Source of the DNA: CAVQNQ01 sp964427655
GTDB taxonomy: Bacteria; Acidobacteriota; Terriglobia; Bryobacterales; Bryobacteraceae
Assembly (NCBI GenBank): GCA_964427655.1
Contig: CAYRWE010000012.1
Coordinates: 1-43,464 of the forward strand
Direction of reading: 5' to 3'
Length of the DNA: 43,464 nt
This document shows positions 41,101-43,464 of the stretch, piece after piece. Numbering within the stretch: position 1 is the first letter of the stretch; each line of letters begins with the position of its first letter. The notes beneath the pieces were generated by a model. The model did not search any database and was not told the DNA's origin. It worked only from the letters and a program-made list of their open reading frames with translations. The position numbers and the translations under genes are program-made.

Positions 41101-41310
41101 ATCCGCCAGGTCCGCGAAGAAGTATTCGCCCTGGGGACCGGAAACCGCGGTTAAAGTCTGGTCGCCGCGCGTGGCCGTAATGCTGGCGCCGGGAACGGGC
41201 AGGCCGCCGAAGCGCACCTCGCCGCGGTGTTCGGTGGCGCGCACGGGGAGGGCCAGCATTCCGAGCATGAGCAGCAGGAGGGCACCGATTCGCTGTTTCT
41301 GCGGCGCCAT
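38164..41310 (-). CDS. TonB-dependent receptor-like protein with Pro/Ala-rich linker and reduced plug
   Basis: A 1048-residue outer-membrane protein. The start ATG 41310 lies 2 nt after the TIGR03435 stop and gives a signal peptide (RIGALLLLMLGMLALPVRA). Residues about 28-105 are a CarboxypepD_reg domain (PGASITATRGDQTLTAVSGP). Residues about 110-180 are a Pro/Ala-rich linker. The DLPLNGR-type plug start is absent; only DGFLINGTSNNGASSPFALS resembles plug sequence before barrel strands (FGGPLKIPHLIRNGPIVFFN). The protein ends in an aromatic-containing strand, TVRLRF. The open frame reaches 42153 through the upstream gene and is rejected. Substrate unknown. Confidence 0.87.
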   Translation of the reverse strand: MAPQKQRIGALLLLMLGMLALPVRATEHRGEVRFGGLPVPGASITATRGDQTLTAVSGPQGEYFFADLADGTWKFHIEMLGFAPKDEEVAIKPGAPTARWDLEMLSPAAMKAIAAPAQAGPPAPVADTAPPPKSRAAKGAAPAPTNTNTPFQRAEVKATPAAAPPGDAPANQDSSGLNERANDGFLINGTSNNGASSPFALSQAFGNNRRGTRSLYSGNLGFTLDNSALDARPFSLTGQDTPRAAYNHFTGLASFGGPLKIPHLIRNGPIVFFNYQWMRSRNASTQSALMPTAAERNGDFSQVFTAQGQPVTVLDPLTRQPFPGNTIPTSAISSQAKALLNFYPLPNFDGSTRYNYQIPLVGITHQDSLQSRVNEVIDRRNQIFGLFAMQSTRTATPSVFGFLDTGSTLGLTSTLDWRHSFTPRLYGTFGYQFSRWAARTTPYFDDRENLAGNAGIAGTDQAAADWGPPSLNFSSGIQPLSDTLPSVTRAQTGTVTFDGLWNHRGHNVSFGGDYRRQEFNPVSQQDPRGTFGFTGAAAGYDFAGFLLGVPDTSSIAFGNADKYLRASGYDAYFTDDWRISPSLTLNAGARWEYGSPITELYGRLVNLDIAPGFTAEAPVVAASPTGALTGQSYPASLVKPDRSAIQPRVGFSWRPLAASSMVVRGGYGVYYNTSVYLPIAMQMAQQAPLSKSFSVSNSADHPLTLADGFFSAPSGDTFAVDPNFRIGYSQLWQLSVQHDLPGSLVVLATYLGNKGTRGMQESLPNTYPAGAANPCPACPSGFLYLTSNGNSTREAGQFQLRRRLHSGFTAALQYTYAKAIDDATLGGRNQAVTPSGNQLAITPPSPGVPAQNAPLVAQNWLDLSAERGLSNFDQRHLVSLQIQYTSGMGIAGGTLVNGWKGALFKEWTLLSQITAGTGLSLTPVYPAAVGGTGVTGSIRPNYTGAPLYSAPPGAYLNPAAFVAPAAGQWGDAGRNSITGPSQFTWNASLGRTFRVSDRLSLDLRCDAVNALNHVTYPAWDTTVSSAQFGLPNSANAMRSVQTTVRLRF

Positions 41311-41312
41311 GC

Positions 41313-42149
41313 CTAGTTCTCCGAAGGCCTCTGCACGCGGTCGATCACCAGCGATTCCGCGGGACCCTTTTGCGACTCGAGACGCAACCCGAGCTGTTCC
41401 TGCAGGGCTGTGAAAATCGAGGGGCCGTTGGGGTCGGGCGGTGGCGGAGGCTCTATTCCGGGCGGCGGAGGGCCGAGCGGGCCGAACGGTCCCCCGCCTT
41501 GCCCGGGATCGGGAGTCCACTCCAGTTTGACGTCGAACTCCCCCTTCAAAGCGGTCCGGTCGATAACCGGGCGCCCCACCTGGTTCGAAAGAACGGTTGC
41601 CAGCATCTTCATCTCGACCCCTTGGCCGTCGAGTTGCCCTCTGCCCATGCGCATCCTCCCCGAGATGTTTCCCGCTTTCGCTTCCGGGAGCTTCGGCCCG
41701 CTCTTCGCGACGACCAATGCATACACGGTCTGCTCCTTGTTGTCGTGGTGGACCGTCAGTTGAAACCGCTCGGCCAGAAGGGACCTGAGCCGCTCGAGCG
41801 TCTGTGCCCGCTGCGAGTCGCTTATACGGAACGGATCGGCCGGGGCGCTCTGGGAAGCGGAGGAGCGCTCGGCGTGCGCGACGATATCGAAGCGGTCGGA
41901 GTTGATCCAGCCGGGACCGCCCGAGATTTGAAAATCGCGGACGTCGTATGCGAAAGCGATCAGCGTCCGCAACGTGGCGCCCACGATGCGCACGCCGCCG
42001 TCGGGCTGCATTTGGAACATGGTGCCGGGGGTATCCGGGGCGCCGCTCTTGATAGAGGCCACCTCGAAGGTCAAAGGCGCGGGCCCGGTTTGCGCGCCAA
42101 GCCCCCAAGCTAACAACAGATATATGGCGGCAACGGCGGTCTTCAGCAT
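41313..42149 (-). CDS. TIGR03435 family secreted protein (copy 2)
   Basis: A 278-residue member of the acidobacterial TIGR03435 family. The start at 42149 follows GAGGA and gives a signal peptide (MLKTAVAAIYLLLAWGLGAQ). Family landmarks are LTFEVASIKSG, IVGATLRTLIAFAYDVRDFQ, FDIVAHAERS, LRSLLAERFQLTVHHDNKEQ, YALVVAKSGPKL, GRPVIDRTALKGEFDVKLEW and a C-terminal LGLRLESQKGPAESLVIDRV. A Pro/Gly-rich insert (residues about 215-250) precedes the end. It stops 2 nt before the TonB-type receptor. The molecular function of the family is not known. Confidence 0.88.
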   Translation of the reverse strand: MLKTAVAAIYLLLAWGLGAQTGPAPLTFEVASIKSGAPDTPGTMFQMQPDGGVRIVGATLRTLIAFAYDVRDFQISGGPGWINSDRFDIVAHAERSSASQSAPADPFRISDSQRAQTLERLRSLLAERFQLTVHHDNKEQTVYALVVAKSGPKLPEAKAGNISGRMRMGRGQLDGQGVEMKMLATVLSNQVGRPVIDRTALKGEFDVKLEWTPDPGQGGGPFGPLGPPPPGIEPPPPPDPNGPSIFTALQEQLGLRLESQKGPAESLVIDRVQRPSEN

Positions 42150-42254
42150 ACAAAGTCCTCGCTTAGACATGACAGACGAATCTTCGGTGCCAGCCGTTTG
42201 GTCGGAAACAAGTCTCTTCGGGGTAATCCAGTCCACGCCATCGCTCCGGACGGC

Positions 42255-43223
42255 TCAATTTTCGGTGGGCATCTTCTCAACGTGATCGATTACGATCAGG
42301 GTCACTCGGTCTTTTCGCGGCTCCAGTTTGAGGCCAAGCTGCTCGACGGCGGTGAAGATGGACGAGCCGGATGGGTCGGATGCGACCGGCGACTGGCGCA
42401 TTCCGGCGTCTCCGCCTCGCATTGGCCTCATCGGCATCATCACACCGGCGGCGCCGGCGACGTTGCGCATGTCCTCCATGGAAAGATCGAGACCGACGTC
42501 GTAATTGCCCTTGATCCCAGTCATGTCCACCACCGGCCGGTCCACCAGGCTGGTGAGCAGGTCGGCGAAACGCTCCATGGTCACCTGGGTGGCTTCCAGG
42601 TGCAGGGCCCCATTGGCGCCCATGGAGACGTGCGCCAGCCCCGCGCCCAGCCGGCTGCCTCCCGAAATGGTCACTCCATTGGCATCGCGAGAGATGCTCA
42701 TCTGGGAGCTTTCGCCGGCCGGAGGAGCGGCAGGCGGGCCGGCGGGACCGGGTGGGGCATCGGAAACTTTCAGCTTGGCTCCGTTCTTCCCGGCCACTAA
42801 ACCGTAGACCGATTGCTCCTTGCCCTCGGTGTGCGCCACCAGCTTGAAGCGCTCGGCCAGCAGCGCCTGGAGCATCTCGGGCACCTGGCCGGCGTTCGTC
42901 CCTTCGGGAAGCTTGGCGGCGATGTCGAAACGCTGCCCGCCCAGCCAATCGGGACCGGAGATCTGGTACGGCCGCACGCGGTACGCGCGCCACAACAATT
43001 CCCGCAGAGAGAGATTTCCGATATCCACGCGTGCGCCGTCCACGGACATGCCAATGTGGATCTTTCCGCCCAGTACCTGGGCCGCAACGATGGGCGGCGA
43101 GGGCTTGACAGAAGCGACTTCGAAGGCCGGAAGAGCCGGCGGGGCGGGCGGCGTCTGGGCGAATCCGGGGGCCGATGACAATAGAATGGCAACGGCAACG
43201 CTATGGAAACACGTTCTCCGCAT
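42255..43223 (-). CDS. TIGR03435 family secreted protein (copy 1)
   Basis: A 322-residue paralogue of the downstream gene. The signal peptide is RRTCFHSVAVAILLSSAPGF. The same landmarks appear: PAFEVASVKPS, NLSLRELLWRAYRVRPYQIS, RFDIAAKLPEG, LQALLAERFKLVAHTEGKEQ, YGLVAGKNGAKL, DRPVVDMTGIKGNYDVGLDL and the ending LGLKLEPRKDRVTLIVIDHV. A Met/Gly-rich stretch (GVMMPMRPMRGGD) separates the last two. The 105-nt gap to the second copy has no clear terminator, so the two are probably cotranscribed. Confidence 0.88.
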   Translation of the reverse strand: MRRTCFHSVAVAILLSSAPGFAQTPPAPPALPAFEVASVKPSPPIVAAQVLGGKIHIGMSVDGARVDIGNLSLRELLWRAYRVRPYQISGPDWLGGQRFDIAAKLPEGTNAGQVPEMLQALLAERFKLVAHTEGKEQSVYGLVAGKNGAKLKVSDAPPGPAGPPAAPPAGESSQMSISRDANGVTISGGSRLGAGLAHVSMGANGALHLEATQVTMERFADLLTSLVDRPVVDMTGIKGNYDVGLDLSMEDMRNVAGAAGVMMPMRPMRGGDAGMRQSPVASDPSGSSIFTAVEQLGLKLEPRKDRVTLIVIDHVEKMPTEN

Positions 43224-43317
43224 GTCTCAGAATACCTGCTTTTCAGTGCGGCCCCTCAGCGTATGAAATGGGGCTCTGAACCTGTGACGAGTCTCGCGGG
43301 CGATCCTTAGCGCATGC

Positions 43318-43464
43318 TCACCGCACTTCGTCTTTGAATGCAAACACCGGCTCGAGATCTACCGGAATATCGTTGGTCGCCGCCAGCGCCTTCACCAGAT
43401 CCGCCGGCATCTTGTCGTACTTGGCGAACCAGGCTTCGGCGCGGGCGCGATCGCCGGTGGCTTC
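43318..43464 (-). CDS. C-terminal 48 residues of an unidentified protein, cut by the window edge
   Basis: The minus-strand frame enters from the right edge, reads EATGDRARAEAWFAKYDKMP then ADLVKALAATNDIPVDLEPV and FAFKDEVR, and stops at 43318-43320. The first part could be the last helix pair of a helical repeat; no family can be named from so little. It lies upstream of the TIGR03435 pair in the same direction (94 nt gap). A related fragment is at 35797-36042, at the other end of the cluster. Confidence 0.6.
   Translation of the reverse strand, partial: EATGDRARAEAWFAKYDKMPADLVKALAATNDIPVDLEPVFAFKDEVR

Noticed and set aside
41311..42153. Open frame extending the TonB-type receptor by 281 residues upstream
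   Set aside because: It runs antiparallel in content to nothing known and overlaps the TIGR03435 gene in another frame; the signal peptide at 41310 fixes the start.

Overview
The window reads like chromosomal DNA of a high-GC soil Acidobacteriota, most likely of the Solibacter/Bryobacter type. This is inferred from marker families and not from a database search. The markers are two TIGR03435-type secreted proteins, a VWFA-related (TIGR03436-type) protein, two very large Oar-like carboxypeptidase-regulatory/TonB-dependent receptors, three CRTAC1-type FG-GAP/UnbV proteins and an S53 kumamolisin-like peptidase. There is no phage, IS element, rRNA or CRISPR array.

Layout. 1-3550 (minus): a translation block tRNA-Tyr, tRNA-Thr, tuf, rpmG, tRNA-Trp, secE, nusG, rplK, then tRNA-Leu and a cut tRNA-Pro, with a plausible sigma70 promoter in front of tRNA-Tyr. 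3695-6027 (minus): bacteriohemerythrin, Ada and an SDR reductase. 6146-8049 (plus): OsmC and an amidase. 8098-11346 (plus): a TPR/FG-GAP/UnbV protein with a large unassigned C-terminus, closed by a hairpin. 11411-19682 (plus): six genes whose junctions all overlap by 4 nt (one or two may instead use a start a few codons further in). They encode a heme-motif beta-propeller resembling the hydrazine synthase alpha middle domain, a CRTAC1 protein, a YVTN propeller with two c-type heme motifs, another propeller, a RidA-like protein and a receptor with two ligand-binding-like regions. This is the best candidate for an undescribed system. 19762-20997: a URO-D family protein behind a promoter/operator-like palindrome. 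21052-22589: hicBA facing an XRE regulator with a molybdate-binding-like domain. 22905-26186: a TonB-dependent receptor with a LacI-type palindrome in its upstream region. 26310: an orphan HicB that appears to have lost its stop codon.

31805 to 26589 (minus): S53 peptidase, histidine kinase, response regulator and a Tat-exported CRTAC1 protein in one tight run. 32061-33785 (plus): a small secreted protein and pgk, with a hairpin at the pgk ribosome binding site. 33845-35759: a lower-GC patch of four unrecognised genes. 43464 to 36053 (minus): the C-terminus of an unknown gene, two TIGR03435 proteins, a plug-poor TonB-type receptor and a VWFA protein, the last three separated by 2 nt each.

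A dispersed inverted repeat (core GGGCAAGCTAAAGCATGCCC) occurs at three places. In two of them it lies inside an open reading frame, once as a perfect 24-bp inverted pair just ahead of a signal peptide. Function calls rest on motif reading by eye; no homology search, structure prediction or expression data was available.
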